Origin: DATAJX01 sp964601735 | Lineage (GTDB): Bacteria > Pseudomonadota > Alphaproteobacteria > UBA2136 > UBA6156 | Direction: 5' to 3' | Length of the DNA stretch: 64,000 nucleotides | NCBI GenBank assembly: GCA_964601735.1 | Contig: CAZROO010000002.1 | Span: 66,289-130,288, forward strand | Part shown: in pieces, positions 23,589-32,571 of the stretch | How positions within the stretch are numbered: position 1 is the stretch's first letter | Layout: every line of letters begins with the position of its first letter | Made by a program: the position numbers and the translations under genes | The notes under the pieces: generated by a model | What the model saw: the letters and a program-made list of their open reading frames with translations, nothing else | What the model was told of the DNA's origin: nothing | The model's database searches: none

Positions 23589-26480
23589 TTAGATGCGTGG
23601 CGGCGGGAGCAGCTCCATGTAGCGCATCTTGTCGTCGTACTGTCGGACTTCTTCGCGCTGCTCGGCAGCCTGCTTGGTTTCCTGGTTGATACGCTGGGTC
23701 AGTTGCTCGGCTGCCGCGATGCCGCCCGCAACCTGGCCCAGCGGCTGTTGCGCCATCACCGCGCTGGGCGTGACGCCGAGCGTTCCCTCAAGCGTGCTGA
23801 ACACTGCCGCACCGTTGTCTCCGCCCACGTTGGCCCACTGCTTTTGCAGTTGCTTAAGCGAAGCGACGTTGCGGTTCTCGGTGTCGGCATACGCAAGCTT
23901 GAGCACCGCCAGCGGCAGGCTACCGCTCACCGAAGAAGGATTGAGTGTGCTGACCACGGGGCGGAGCGTGCTCGCCAAAGTCTTCCAGTCCTGGTTTTGC
24001 CAGGCGACATCGGCTTTCACTTGTCCCACCGCCGCATCATCACGGTCCTTAAGCAGCTTTTGCGCGCTGGCCAGTTGGCCAAGGTCGGCCAGGGCACGGG
24101 CGCTGGCCACCTGCCACTGCTGTTGTTGCACGGTGGTGGTCATGACTTTCTTGTAATCGTTCAGTGTGTTCAGGCTGCCGGGGGCATCGCCCGCTTCCTC
24201 CTGGGCCCGGGCCAGCAGCAGCGCCATGCGGCCCTGGGAGACAGGGTCTTTGAGCCGGTATTTGAGCAGTTGTTCGGCGATTTGCCGGGAGCGTTCCGGC
24301 AGGCCCATTTGCAGCAGAATTTCAGCAACCCGTTCGCCGATGCGGTCGCCGCGCTCATCTGCCGGTACCAGCTCGCGGAAGTCGTAATACATGCCGACGT
24401 ATTCCAGCGGGTCGTACGAGGCAGGGCTTTCGGGGTCAAAGGCCGCAACCAGCGAGGCGGTCATCTGGTCGGTGATGTCGGCCATGTCTGGCAGGTTGGG
24501 CGCGGTGTGTACCAGGTTGCGGTAGGTGGTGAGGGCTGAGCGATAATCGCGCGTTAGCACGTATTGTTTCGCCAGCGCGCGCAGCACCTGCACCTCCAAC
24601 TGGTCGCCGCGCCAGTAACGTGCCAGTTCGGCGAGGTAGCGGATGTATTGCGGCTGGGCAAGTTCGCCACGGCGTTGCAGGGCTTCGACAAAAGCGAACT
24701 TGGCCTTGTAGGCGCTCTGGAGGTCGGTTTTTTGTTCGGCAGCGGCGGCCAGCAGGCGCAAGCCGGCTTTTTCGTCGCGGCTGTTGAGGCGGCTCAGGCC
24801 CCGTAGCAGTGTGAGCCGCGGCGGTACGGCCGATTCATCATCGGCATCGGTATTTTTATCGTGGGCCGCGGCTTTGTACCTGGCGGCGAGCGTGTCGGTA
24901 AAGGCGCGGGCAGCAGCGAGTTCGCCGACATCGACCAACGCAGTGGCATAGTCGAACTGCGCTATCTGGCGTAGCAGAGGCGGGTAACCGGCAAGAATAT
25001 CAGGCATTTCGCCAATGGGCGCAGGCCAGGCCTTGAGGGCTTCGGCGCTGCGGCCCAGGTGGCTGAGGGTAACCGCGCGCCACATATCGACGCTGTTGCG
25101 CCAGCTGCTGTCGCCGCTGGTTTTGCGGCTATCAAGAATTTTCAGGTCGGCCAGCGCATCATCGGGGCGGTTGCTTTCAAGGAATGCCAGGGCCCGGGCA
25201 AAACGGCCGCGGGAGGAAAGCTCGGTGGCATTGGCTGCCAACGCGTTCAGGGCTTCGGGTCCACGGCCCCAGGCTACGTTGAACACCGCCAGGTCTTCGC
25301 GCATCAGTGGCTTGGTTTTGGCTGGTGCCTTGGCAACGCGGGCCAGCAGTTTTTGCATCATCGGCAGATAAGCGCCGGGGGTATCGGTGCGCGGCCAGCC
25401 AAGTGCTGTTGACGGCTGGGGCTGGTCATCCTCGGTGAGGCCCGCCTGTACGCTGGTGGGTGAGAGGGGGGCGACATTAGAAGTACTGACAGCCGTCACA
25501 TGAGGCGTTTGCATGTCTGCGGGCACCGGCAGGTTCACCTTGCGGGCTTGCTCCAGGGCCACTTCCATGGCGCTCATGGCGGCGGCGCGGGCCTCGCGCC
25601 GCTTGGCTTCGGCGGCGGGCAGAACCGTGGCGCCGTCGAATACCCAGCCTTCCGGCAGCGTAAAGGCAATGGGTGTACCGGGCTGGTACATGCCGGGCAG
25701 GGCGTGGGGAAGCGCGGCCTGCAGTGGCGCCGGAATTGATGCGGAAGGTATCACGGCTGCGGTCAGGGCGGGCGCAGCAGCGGGTTTGCCTGTAACCTTG
25801 GTGACCAGTGCCTTGAGGTCTTCGACCACGGCACCCGGCGTGGCAACGCTGTGCAACGATGCGGTGCTGAAGAAGGGTACGCGCGCCACCACTTTGCCGG
25901 TGGAGAGCTTGGGCGCCGATGCCGCGGGGGTGACGGTGTCGGTTGGCGTGGCCAAAGCCATCGCCGTGTCGGCGGCGGCCGGGTTGATGGCGAGGCCGCT
26001 GAGGCTCTCAACCCCGCCCGGCACCGGGCCCGCTGCGGGTACGACCCAGAACTTGCGGCCATCGGTGCTTTGCGCAGTAAGGACGGTCTGACCGTCAACC
26101 TTCAGCCCGTTTCTGCCGCGGCTGACATTGAGGCGCACCGGCGGCAGCTTTTGGGCGCTGCCGTTCATAACCTTCCAGCCCCAGGGTAGGATGCGCAGGC
26201 GCCAGGGCTGGGGTGTGGCTTGCGTAACTTTGACGCCGACGCCACCTTTGACGCGCAGGGTTTCGACTTTCCAGCCGGCTTTGGCGGCGACATTCTTGTC
26301 CACCATCAGCGGGCCTTGCGGTGCGATCACCCAAATTTCGTTGGCGGTGGGGCTGAAGGCCGCAAGGGTATCGCGGCTGGTGAGCGCGGGCGCGCCGTCG
26401 TCGTCTGCCGCCAGGCGCAGCTCGGCCTGCGCTTGCGTGGCGCTGAGCAGCAGGGCGAGCAAGAGCCAGAGTTTCATCAA
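23589..26480 (-). CDS. Large periplasmic helical-repeat protein, motor-associated (MotC-like?)
   Basis: This 963-residue protein has a signal peptide (LWLLLALLLSATQAQA). An N-terminal beta-rich region of about 150 residues and a Pro/Ala/Thr-rich linker of about 200 follow. The C-terminal half (about 370-940) consists of alpha-helical, TPR-like repeats (for example SRGRFARALAFLESNRPDDAL and VDVGELAAARAFTDTLAARY). Its ATG overlaps the stop of the MotB-like gene upstream, so it belongs to that module. In rhizobia the periplasmic MotC binds MotB and needs the chaperone MotE, and a motE gene is present at 32.6-33.2 kb. A MotC-like role is an inference from architecture; the protein is over twice MotC's length. 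Confidence 0.7.
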   Translation of the reverse strand: MMKLWLLLALLLSATQAQAELRLAADDDGAPALTSRDTLAAFSPTANEIWVIAPQGPLMVDKNVAAKAGWKVETLRVKGGVGVKVTQATPQPWRLRILPWGWKVMNGSAQKLPPVRLNVSRGRNGLKVDGQTVLTAQSTDGRKFWVVPAAGPVPGGVESLSGLAINPAAADTAMALATPTDTVTPAASAPKLSTGKVVARVPFFSTASLHSVATPGAVVEDLKALVTKVTGKPAAAPALTAAVIPSASIPAPLQAALPHALPGMYQPGTPIAFTLPEGWVFDGATVLPAAEAKRREARAAAMSAMEVALEQARKVNLPVPADMQTPHVTAVSTSNVAPLSPTSVQAGLTEDDQPQPSTALGWPRTDTPGAYLPMMQKLLARVAKAPAKTKPLMREDLAVFNVAWGRGPEALNALAANATELSSRGRFARALAFLESNRPDDALADLKILDSRKTSGDSSWRNSVDMWRAVTLSHLGRSAEALKAWPAPIGEMPDILAGYPPLLRQIAQFDYATALVDVGELAAARAFTDTLAARYKAAAHDKNTDADDESAVPPRLTLLRGLSRLNSRDEKAGLRLLAAAAEQKTDLQSAYKAKFAFVEALQRRGELAQPQYIRYLAELARYWRGDQLEVQVLRALAKQYVLTRDYRSALTTYRNLVHTAPNLPDMADITDQMTASLVAAFDPESPASYDPLEYVGMYYDFRELVPADERGDRIGERVAEILLQMGLPERSRQIAEQLLKYRLKDPVSQGRMALLLARAQEEAGDAPGSLNTLNDYKKVMTTTVQQQQWQVASARALADLGQLASAQKLLKDRDDAAVGQVKADVAWQNQDWKTLASTLRPVVSTLNPSSVSGSLPLAVLKLAYADTENRNVASLKQLQKQWANVGGDNGAAVFSTLEGTLGVTPSAVMAQQPLGQVAGGIAAAEQLTQRINQETKQAAEQREEVRQYDDKMRYMELLPPPRI

Positions 26481-27124
26481 TCGCTTTCCTTTACCCGCAG
26501 GCTGAGCGTGGTGCCGGTATCGCCGCCGTTGAATTGGATGCTGGTGACCGTGCTGACGCCAGCCGCGCGCAGCGCCTGCATCATGGCCAGCGCAGGTGCG
26601 GTGTTGGCCCAGTTTTGGCCGCTGACGCTGATGCTCATGGGGTTGCTCCAGTTGCGGATGACCTCGGCCAGGCGGCTGATGGCGGCGGTACCGGCGGGAG
26701 TAAGGGCGTTGCCGGTGCCGTTTTCGGTGAACAGCGATGGCGGTAACGGCAGGTTGAAACCGTTACCGAAAACGCGGCCTTCCACCATACCCCACAGCGG
26801 GTCGTTTTGCAGACGGCGTTGTAGCAGTTGCTGAAGGTAAAGGGCGCCGTCGTTTTTAACATAGGCGGGCGGCGTGATGGCGTTCATGCGGCCGCCCGGT
26901 TCCCGCTGGCCGTCGAGCACGATGGGCCGCGAGATGAAGGCTTTATGCATGGCATTTTGTAATTGCTGCCAGCGACCCAGGTCGGGCGCTCTCATACTGA
27001 ACAGCAGCACGAAAAACGCCACCAGCACGCCAGTGAGGTCAACAAAACTCAAAATCCAGCGCGGCGGGCCGCTGACTGGCGCTGGCTTGGGCATGAGTTC
27101 TGACCAGGTGTTATTGTCGGCCAT
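26477..27124 (-). CDS. MotB-like stator protein with conserved Asp, degenerate OmpA domain
   Basis: This 215-residue protein has a short N-terminus and a single membrane helix with WILSFVDLTGVLVAFFVLLFSM. It matches the MotB helix that carries the proton-accepting Asp. The periplasmic part (about 110-210) has the outline of an OmpA/MotB peptidoglycan-binding domain (a strand with LPLPPSLFTENG, then helices), but the usual T-D-x-x-G and N-x-x-L-S-x-x-R motifs are missing. ATG 27124 overlaps the previous gene by 14 bp; the stop overlaps the next ATG. No motA is visible in the window. Confidence 0.75.
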   Translation of the reverse strand: MADNNTWSELMPKPAPVSGPPRWILSFVDLTGVLVAFFVLLFSMRAPDLGRWQQLQNAMHKAFISRPIVLDGQREPGGRMNAITPPAYVKNDGALYLQQLLQRRLQNDPLWGMVEGRVFGNGFNLPLPPSLFTENGTGNALTPAGTAAISRLAEVIRNWSNPMSISVSGQNWANTAPALAMMQALRAAGVSTVTSIQFNGGDTGTTLSLRVKESD

Positions 27125-27764
27125 GAACTTCTCCTCCCGCGGCATCGACGGCACCCGGCAGGCGGCCGAGATTGGCGTTGTCAGCGGTCGTGCCGTCGGG
27201 CCGGTAGATGATTTTGAGGCTGTCGCCCAGGTACAGGCCCAGCGGGGTGCCTGTTGCCACGGCGGCCAGTGCTTGCAGGCGCTGCGTGGCCAGTACGGCA
27301 GGGGTGTTATCAAGCCCCAGCCAAACCTCGGCATGCGCATGCGCCACGCTGCCGAGTTGCAGCAGGTTGGGCAGCGCCTTCTGCGCGGCTTCGGTTAGTT
27401 TGCCATCCTCAAACAGGGCCTTGAGCGGCAGTTTGACGACGAGGTCGTTGGCGTCGGCTTCCACCTCGGGTGTGGGCACCGGTAGCAGGTTGGGCACCAT
27501 GCCCAACAGTTGCACGCTAAGCTGCGGTTGCCAGGCGCTGGTACCGGCATGGGGCAAAAAGGTTCCTTCTGGTTGGGCGCTGACTTCGTCGTGCGGTTGG
27601 TCGAACTGCGCAGCCATGGCGGCCAATACCAGGTCTTTACGGCCTTTGTGGCCGCTGGCCATTGAAACCAGCATGATGAAAAACGACAGCAGAATGAAAT
27701 TGAGCGCCAGCAGCATGGGCGCTACCGCATTGCCACCGGGTGATTCGGGACGATCGCTGCTCAT
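27111..27764 (-). CDS. Second MotB-like protein lacking the membrane Asp
   Basis: This 217-residue protein has one membrane helix near the N-terminus (APMLLALNFILLSFFIMLVSMA). It is similar in layout to MotB but has no acidic residue in the helix. The periplasmic part has an OmpA-like pattern (VVKLPLKALFEDGKLTEAA, then LGLDNTPAVLATQRLQALA) that resembles the domain more clearly than its neighbour, though it is still degenerate. It opens a minus-strand run with the other MotB-like gene and the large helical-repeat gene. It could be a structural partner in a two-part MotB, but that is inference. Confidence 0.7.
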   Translation of the reverse strand: MSSDRPESPGGNAVAPMLLALNFILLSFFIMLVSMASGHKGRKDLVLAAMAAQFDQPHDEVSAQPEGTFLPHAGTSAWQPQLSVQLLGMVPNLLPVPTPEVEADANDLVVKLPLKALFEDGKLTEAAQKALPNLLQLGSVAHAHAEVWLGLDNTPAVLATQRLQALAAVATGTPLGLYLGDSLKIIYRPDGTTADNANLGRLPGAVDAAGGEVHGRQ

Positions 27765-27865
27765 GCTTATTATTTTTCTCCGCTGCTACCATAGCGCAGG
27801 CGCGGGGCAACTGTCATGCAAACGCTACCCAAATGAGCCTTAAAAAAGGCACCTCGCCACCACGG

Positions 27866-30088
27866 CTAGGCGCGGGCGGTGACGCCGCTTAAGTCTTTGA
27901 TAAGGAATGGAACGTCGAGAATCATGTGCACCTTGCCGTCGCCGGTGATGGTGGCCCCGGCAATGGCGTGGTGATAATCGAACATGCTGGCGACGCTTTT
28001 AACCACCACTTCTTCCTGTCCCAGCAACTCATCGACCACCAGGCCCATCGAGCTGCCGCCTTCGCGAACTATCACCACAAAGCCTTTGATGGGTTTGGAT
28101 TTTTTAGCCTCAGCAGGCATGGAAGACACGGCTTCCAGTTCATCCAGTGTCATATCGTCGCGCACCGGCTTGGGTGCTTTGAGATGATGCGTGAGCTTGT
28201 GCAGGTAGAACAGCGGGAGGGGTTCGCCGCGCAGTTCGATAACCTCCGTGTCGTTCACATGGTGGATGTTGTCGTGCTTGAATTTGATGACCTCGGAGAT
28301 ATCGCCGATGGGAATGGCAAAACCTTCGCTGCTGGCGCCGACAATGAGTGCGTTGACGATGGCTAGTGTCAGCGGCAGGTAAATGGAAAAACAGGTGCCA
28401 ACACCGAGCTCGGAACGGATATCGATGGAACCCTGCATTTTGGCGATTTTGGTGTTGACCACGTCCATGCCCACACCGCGGCCGGAAACATCGGTGATTT
28501 TCTCGGCGGTGGAAAAACCCGGCGCCATGATGAGGCGCACCGCTTCGGTGTCGCTCATGGCAGCGGCGGCGGTTTCGGTGATAATACCCTTTTTGACTGC
28601 GACTTTGCGGATTCTGTCAGGATCAATGCCCTTGCCGTCTTCCTGTACCTGAATGACCACGTTGTTGCCCTCGTAGAACGCACGGACAGCCAAGGTACCC
28701 TCGCGGTGCTTGCCCATCATTTCGCGTTCATCCGGCGTTTCCAGCCCGTGGTCGAGGGCGTTGCGGATCATATGCACCATCGGGTCGGCAAGGTCGTCCA
28801 CCAGGCTGCGGTCAACTTCGGTCATTTCACCTTCGATGATGAGGTTAACCTCTTTGTCCAGTTTGGTTTTGAGTTCGCGCACCTGGCGGGGGATTTTGTC
28901 GAACACCTTTTTGATGGGTTGCATGCGGGTGCTCAGCACGCTCATTTGTAGGTCTTGCGTGACGCGCGAAAATTGCTCGGTCATGGCGTAGATGCGTTCA
29001 CCCGCGTCGAGCGCCATCAAAGCCTTGTTGACTTCATTATTGCTCAGTTGGCGCAGCAGCGTGTTCCGCGCCAATACCAGCTCTCCAACCAGGTTCATCA
29101 CGCTGTCGAGCCGTGCGGTTTCCACCCGGATGGTTTCGCCGCCCGCCTCGCCTTCGCGGCGTGGCGCGGTACGGCGGTCGTCGCTACCCTCTCGGCGGTC
29201 GGTTTCGGTGCGTTTTTCAACCGGTGCGGGCGCCTGCTTGGGTAGAAGGGGGCCTGCTTGTGGGCCGGCGGTGGGTGTAGCGACAGCTTCCTCACCTTTG
29301 TCTTTACTGGGGTCGAGCGCCGGGTCGTTAAGAACATCGTCCAGCGTAATACCGCCGGTGCTGGCGACGGCTACGGGTGCCGGAGCAGGCGCCGCAGCCG
29401 TTTTTGGCATGTCGTCGCCCTTGTCCTTGCTGGGGTCGAGCGCGGGGTCGTTGAGAACATCATCCAGCGTAATGCCGCCGGTGCTGGCGGCGGCTACGGG
29501 TGCCGGAGCAGGCGCCGCAGCCGTTTTTGGCATGTCGTCGCCCTTGTCTTTGTCCGGGTGCAGGGCAGGGTCGTTCATGACATCGTCCAGCGTGATGCTG
29601 CCGGTAGCCGTAGGCTGTGGTGCAGGGGCAGCGGGAATAGGCGCCGGAGCGGCAGGCGCAGGCGCCTGCGGCGCGGCGCCTGCGAGCTGCTCGAGCGTGG
29701 CAACCAGCGCGCTGTTATCAACGCCGCTGTCGTCCTCCCGGTTTTTCTGCTTGGCCAACAGGTTTTTGAGGGCATCGTTGGTTTGTAGCAGCGCATCCAT
29801 CACCGCCTTGGAGATGGCGACCTTGCCGTTACGGATTTCATCGAGCAGGTTTTCCCCTGCGTGGGCCAGCTTGGCCATTTTTTCCAGCCCCAAAAAGCCT
29901 GCACCGCCTTTGAGCGTGTGCAGCACGCGGAAAATGCGGGCGACGGTTTCGGCGTCCGTGCCGCCCTCTTCGCTCATGGCTTCGAGCCTGATGAGGTCCT
30001 GCTCAAGGTTATCAAGGCTTTCGTCGGCCTCGGTGTAGAATTCCTGCAGGATTTCGTTAAGCTCGTTTTGTTCGATATCCGAACTCAT
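27866..30088 (-). CDS. cheA: Chemotaxis histidine kinase CheA
   Basis: CheA phosphorylates CheY and CheB in response to receptor arrays. The 740-residue product has an HPt domain with His57 in FRVLHTLKGG, a long Ala/Pro-rich linker, and the dimerisation domain (RVETARLDSVMNLVGELVLA). The ATPase region follows with HMIRNALDHG, DGKGIDPDRI and GRGVGMDVV, and then a C-terminal CheW-like domain. No clear P2 (CheY-binding) domain is seen; the linker instead carries three copies of a 41-residue repeat (ITLDDVLNDPALDPSKDKG). It is the last gene of the cheY-cheZ-cheB-cheA run, with a 115-bp gap before it. Confidence 0.96.
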   Translation of the reverse strand: MSSDIEQNELNEILQEFYTEADESLDNLEQDLIRLEAMSEEGGTDAETVARIFRVLHTLKGGAGFLGLEKMAKLAHAGENLLDEIRNGKVAISKAVMDALLQTNDALKNLLAKQKNREDDSGVDNSALVATLEQLAGAAPQAPAPAAPAPIPAAPAPQPTATGSITLDDVMNDPALHPDKDKGDDMPKTAAAPAPAPVAAASTGGITLDDVLNDPALDPSKDKGDDMPKTAAAPAPAPVAVASTGGITLDDVLNDPALDPSKDKGEEAVATPTAGPQAGPLLPKQAPAPVEKRTETDRREGSDDRRTAPRREGEAGGETIRVETARLDSVMNLVGELVLARNTLLRQLSNNEVNKALMALDAGERIYAMTEQFSRVTQDLQMSVLSTRMQPIKKVFDKIPRQVRELKTKLDKEVNLIIEGEMTEVDRSLVDDLADPMVHMIRNALDHGLETPDEREMMGKHREGTLAVRAFYEGNNVVIQVQEDGKGIDPDRIRKVAVKKGIITETAAAAMSDTEAVRLIMAPGFSTAEKITDVSGRGVGMDVVNTKIAKMQGSIDIRSELGVGTCFSIYLPLTLAIVNALIVGASSEGFAIPIGDISEVIKFKHDNIHHVNDTEVIELRGEPLPLFYLHKLTHHLKAPKPVRDDMTLDELEAVSSMPAEAKKSKPIKGFVVIVREGGSSMGLVVDELLGQEEVVVKSVASMFDYHHAIAGATITGDGKVHMILDVPFLIKDLSGVTARA
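29290..29612 (-). repeat. 123-bp tandem repeat inside cheA
   Basis: Three in-frame copies of a 41-codon unit lie in the CheA linker. The core encodes S/G-ITLDDV-x-NDPAL-x-P-x-KDKG followed by an Ala/Pro run. The two later-genomic (more N-terminal) junctions DDMPKTAAAPAPAP are near identical. The period is 123 bp (about 29297, 29420 and 29543). The number of copies may vary among strains. Confidence 0.9.
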
Positions 30089-30203
30089 GACCGTGCGCCG
30101 CCTTTATTGTTGTTTGGCTAAGGCTACTCCAAAGGCCGTAGGCCTTAAAGGCGGGGGCCTAACCGCTAAGCACTCTCAAAAGTTGTACGCCGGTATGGTA
30201 AGG

Positions 30204-31265
30204 CTAAACGCCAAGCAACTGGCGGATACGCGGGCCGATTTGCTCAAGCGGCAACACTTCGCTGGCGCCATCCGCTTCGGCCAGCGCGCGCGGCATGCCG
30301 TAGACCACGCAACTGGCGGCATCCTGCCCGATGGTGTAGGCCCCGGCATTTTTAAGTGCGGTAAAGGCTTTGGCGCCGTCAGCCCCCATGCCGGTGAGCA
30401 GCACGGCGATGACGTGGGCGCCCAGCACCTTTTGTACGCTGTCGCCCAGTACGTCGATACTGGGCATATAAGGGCTTTCGCCATTATCCGGATGGAGCGT
30501 GCAACCGTTGGCTTCCAACCGCAGGTGCAGTCCGCCGGGCGCGATGTAGACCGTGCCCGGCCGGGGGGTGTCGCCCGCTTTGGCTTCGGTTACGCTGATG
30601 CCGCAGATTTCATCGAGACGGCGGGCCAGCACGCGGGTGAAATCGGCTGGCATGTGCTGGGCCACCAGCACCGGCACCGGCAGGTTTTTGGGCAGGGCCT
30701 GAAGCAGGACCTGTAATGCCTTGGGGCCGCCGGTACTGCTACCGATGACTACCATGCGCGCTGCCAGTTGTTGCGGGGTAACGGCGGGCTTGGAGGCGGG
30801 CAGTTCGGCTGGGGTGGTGGATTCTTCGATCAGTTTTTGCGGCTTGGCGCCTGCGGCGGCAAGAAGTTTTTGGTGGATGTCTTCGGCGTTCTTGAAAATA
30901 TTCTTGTCTTTGTCGGCCAGGGCCTTGGGAATGAAATCGACCGCGCCGAGTTCCATGGCTTTGAGAGTAGCTTCGGCACCGTGCTCGGTGAGCGTGGAAA
31001 TCATCACCACCGGTGTTTTGGTGGTTTGCATGATTTTGGCTAGCGCCTCGATGCCGGTCATCACCGGCATTTCAATATCCATGGTGATGACGTCCGGCTT
31101 GAGGGCCTGGGCTTTTTCAACCCCTTCCTGCCCGTTGCTGGCAACGTCGATAACCTTGAATTGCGGGTTGCGCTCAATCATCCGCACCAGCGCACCGCGC
31201 ATAAACGTGGAGTCGTCAACGACCAGGACCCGGATGGGATTGGCGGAAGATGGTTGGGCGTTCAT
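30204..31265 (-). CDS. cheB: Protein-glutamate methylesterase/glutaminase CheB
   Basis: CheB demethylates chemoreceptors during adaptation. The 353-residue product has an N-terminal receiver domain with acidic pocket VVDD and phosphoacceptor Asp63 (TMDIEMPVMTG). The methylesterase domain has the catalytic triad visible as Ser177 (GSSTGG), His204 (VAQHMP) and Asp297 (GMGADG). It sits between cheZ (8 bp) and cheA. No cheR or mcp gene is in the window, so the methyltransferase partner must be elsewhere. Confidence 0.97.
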   Translation of the reverse strand: MNAQPSSANPIRVLVVDDSTFMRGALVRMIERNPQFKVIDVASNGQEGVEKAQALKPDVITMDIEMPVMTGIEALAKIMQTTKTPVVMISTLTEHGAEATLKAMELGAVDFIPKALADKDKNIFKNAEDIHQKLLAAAGAKPQKLIEESTTPAELPASKPAVTPQQLAARMVVIGSSTGGPKALQVLLQALPKNLPVPVLVAQHMPADFTRVLARRLDEICGISVTEAKAGDTPRPGTVYIAPGGLHLRLEANGCTLHPDNGESPYMPSIDVLGDSVQKVLGAHVIAVLLTGMGADGAKAFTALKNAGAYTIGQDAASCVVYGMPRALAEADGASEVLPLEQIGPRIRQLLGV

Positions 31266-31273
31266 GCCCTACC

Positions 31274-31960
31274 TTATAACAGCTTGGACAGGATGGCGTC
31301 GATGTCGTCCTGCTCAAGCCCTTGACCGGCCAACGCCGGTCCTTGCAACAAGTTGGCGTTTTCGTCGAGCATGGCACGGGTGGCTTCATCGAGCTGTTCG
31401 TCTTTTTGCTTGAGGCCGAACACAACTACCATGCGCAGCACATGGCGTTCGATTTCTTGCAGGGCGCGCACCACCTTTTGGATGCGCTGGCCGGTGATAT
31501 CCTGGAAGTTGCAGGCCTCATAAATTTTGGTGATGCTGGCGGTGCAGTCATTGAGCGCGGCATCAACGGCGGACAGGGCGTCAGGGTCAAGCGGCGGGTC
31601 CATATTGATGAGGCGGTCGCGCAGGTCGTTCTGCAACTGGCTCATGCCGTCAAGCTCGTCCATGATGCGGCCGGTGGCGGCTTCGGTCATTTGCACGATG
31701 GCGCCAAGCTGGTTGCTGGCGTCGGGAATTTCCTTGCTGGTGATTTCCTCGCCTTTGATTTCACTCAATTCTTTTTTGGCATTATTGATGAACTTGGCGA
31801 GCTCGCCGATTTCGGCAAACAGGTTGTCCCCGGCTTCGCCTTCTTTATTGAACATGCCGCGAATGGCGTCTACCAGCTCCTTGACCGCGGCATAGGGCAC
31901 GGTATCGCCCGTGCGCTGGGCCTCCAGGGCGGCGATGCGTTGTTCCAGGGTTATCGTCAT
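31274..31960 (-). CDS. cheZ: CheY-P phosphatase CheZ
   Basis: CheZ removes phosphate from CheY-P. The 228-residue, mainly helical product has the active-site helix NFQDITGQRI with Asp154 and catalytic Gln158. It ends with the CheY-binding peptide LEQDDIDAILSKLL, the expected amphipathic tail. It lies 8 bp upstream of cheB and 46 bp downstream of cheY. CheZ is less common in alphaproteobacteria than in gamma and beta groups, so its presence beside cheY is a useful marker for placing the organism. Confidence 0.93.
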   Translation of the reverse strand: MTITLEQRIAALEAQRTGDTVPYAAVKELVDAIRGMFNKEGEAGDNLFAEIGELAKFINNAKKELSEIKGEEITSKEIPDASNQLGAIVQMTEAATGRIMDELDGMSQLQNDLRDRLINMDPPLDPDALSAVDAALNDCTASITKIYEACNFQDITGQRIQKVVRALQEIERHVLRMVVVFGLKQKDEQLDEATRAMLDENANLLQGPALAGQGLEQDDIDAILSKLL

Positions 31961-32006
31961 CAGGGGATATTCCTTATTTTAATTGGTTTTAAAGTAAGGG
32001 GTCCGT

Positions 32007-32393
32007 TTAGAACGGCCCGAGTACTTTTACCAGCTTTTCCTTGAGCGTAGCGGCATTGAACGGTTTGACGATATAATTGCTGACACCCGCTTGCACCGCG
32101 GCCACAACGTTTTCGCGTTTGCCCTCGGCCGTAACCATGATGAACGGCAGCGTTTTATACTTGTCATTGGCGCGAACATTCTTAAGAAAGTCGATGCCTG
32201 TCATTTTGGGCATGTTCCAGTCCGAAATGACGAGATCTATCTGTTCGGTTTGCAGGCGGTCCCAGCCGGTGGAGCCGTCGTCCGCCTCCACCATGTTGGT
32301 AAAGCCCAACTGGCGCAGCAGATTGACGATAATACGGCGCATGGTCTGGAAGTCGTCCACGACCAGGATTCTCATATTGCGGTCAACGGCCAT
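32007..32393 (-). CDS. cheY: Chemotaxis response regulator CheY
   Basis: This 128-residue single receiver domain has the acidic pair in VVDDF, phosphoacceptor Asp58 (LVISDWNMPKM), switch Thr88 and Lys110. DWNMPKMTG is characteristic of CheY rather than other receivers. CheY-P binds FliM, encoded nearby at 33.8-34.8 kb, to reverse or stop the motor. It leads the chemotaxis run and probably has its own promoter in the 178-bp gap after the motE terminator, though I see no convincing boxes there. Confidence 0.95.
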   Translation of the reverse strand: MAVDRNMRILVVDDFQTMRRIIVNLLRQLGFTNMVEADDGSTGWDRLQTEQIDLVISDWNMPKMTGIDFLKNVRANDKYKTLPFIMVTAEGKRENVVAAVQAGVSNYIVKPFNAATLKEKLVKVLGPF

Positions 32394-32518
32394 TGTCGGC
32401 GTTCCTTATTGTTTTTGTACTCCGGGGCTTGGGGGGTGACCCATGCCGCCGCACTTTACTGATGATTACCATGAACCATAACTGACAGGTACGAAACCAC
32501 CAAGGGCTAGGTCACCAA

Positions 32519-32541
32519 CAAAAGCGCCCATGTGGCGCTGC
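32519..32541 (-). terminator. motE terminator
   Basis: On the minus strand AGCGCC-ACAT-GGGCGCT followed by TTTGTT lies about 30 bases after the motE stop and ends the fliL operon. Confidence 0.75.
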
Positions 32542-32571
32542 CACCATAGGCTGTAAGATATGTGGTCATTT

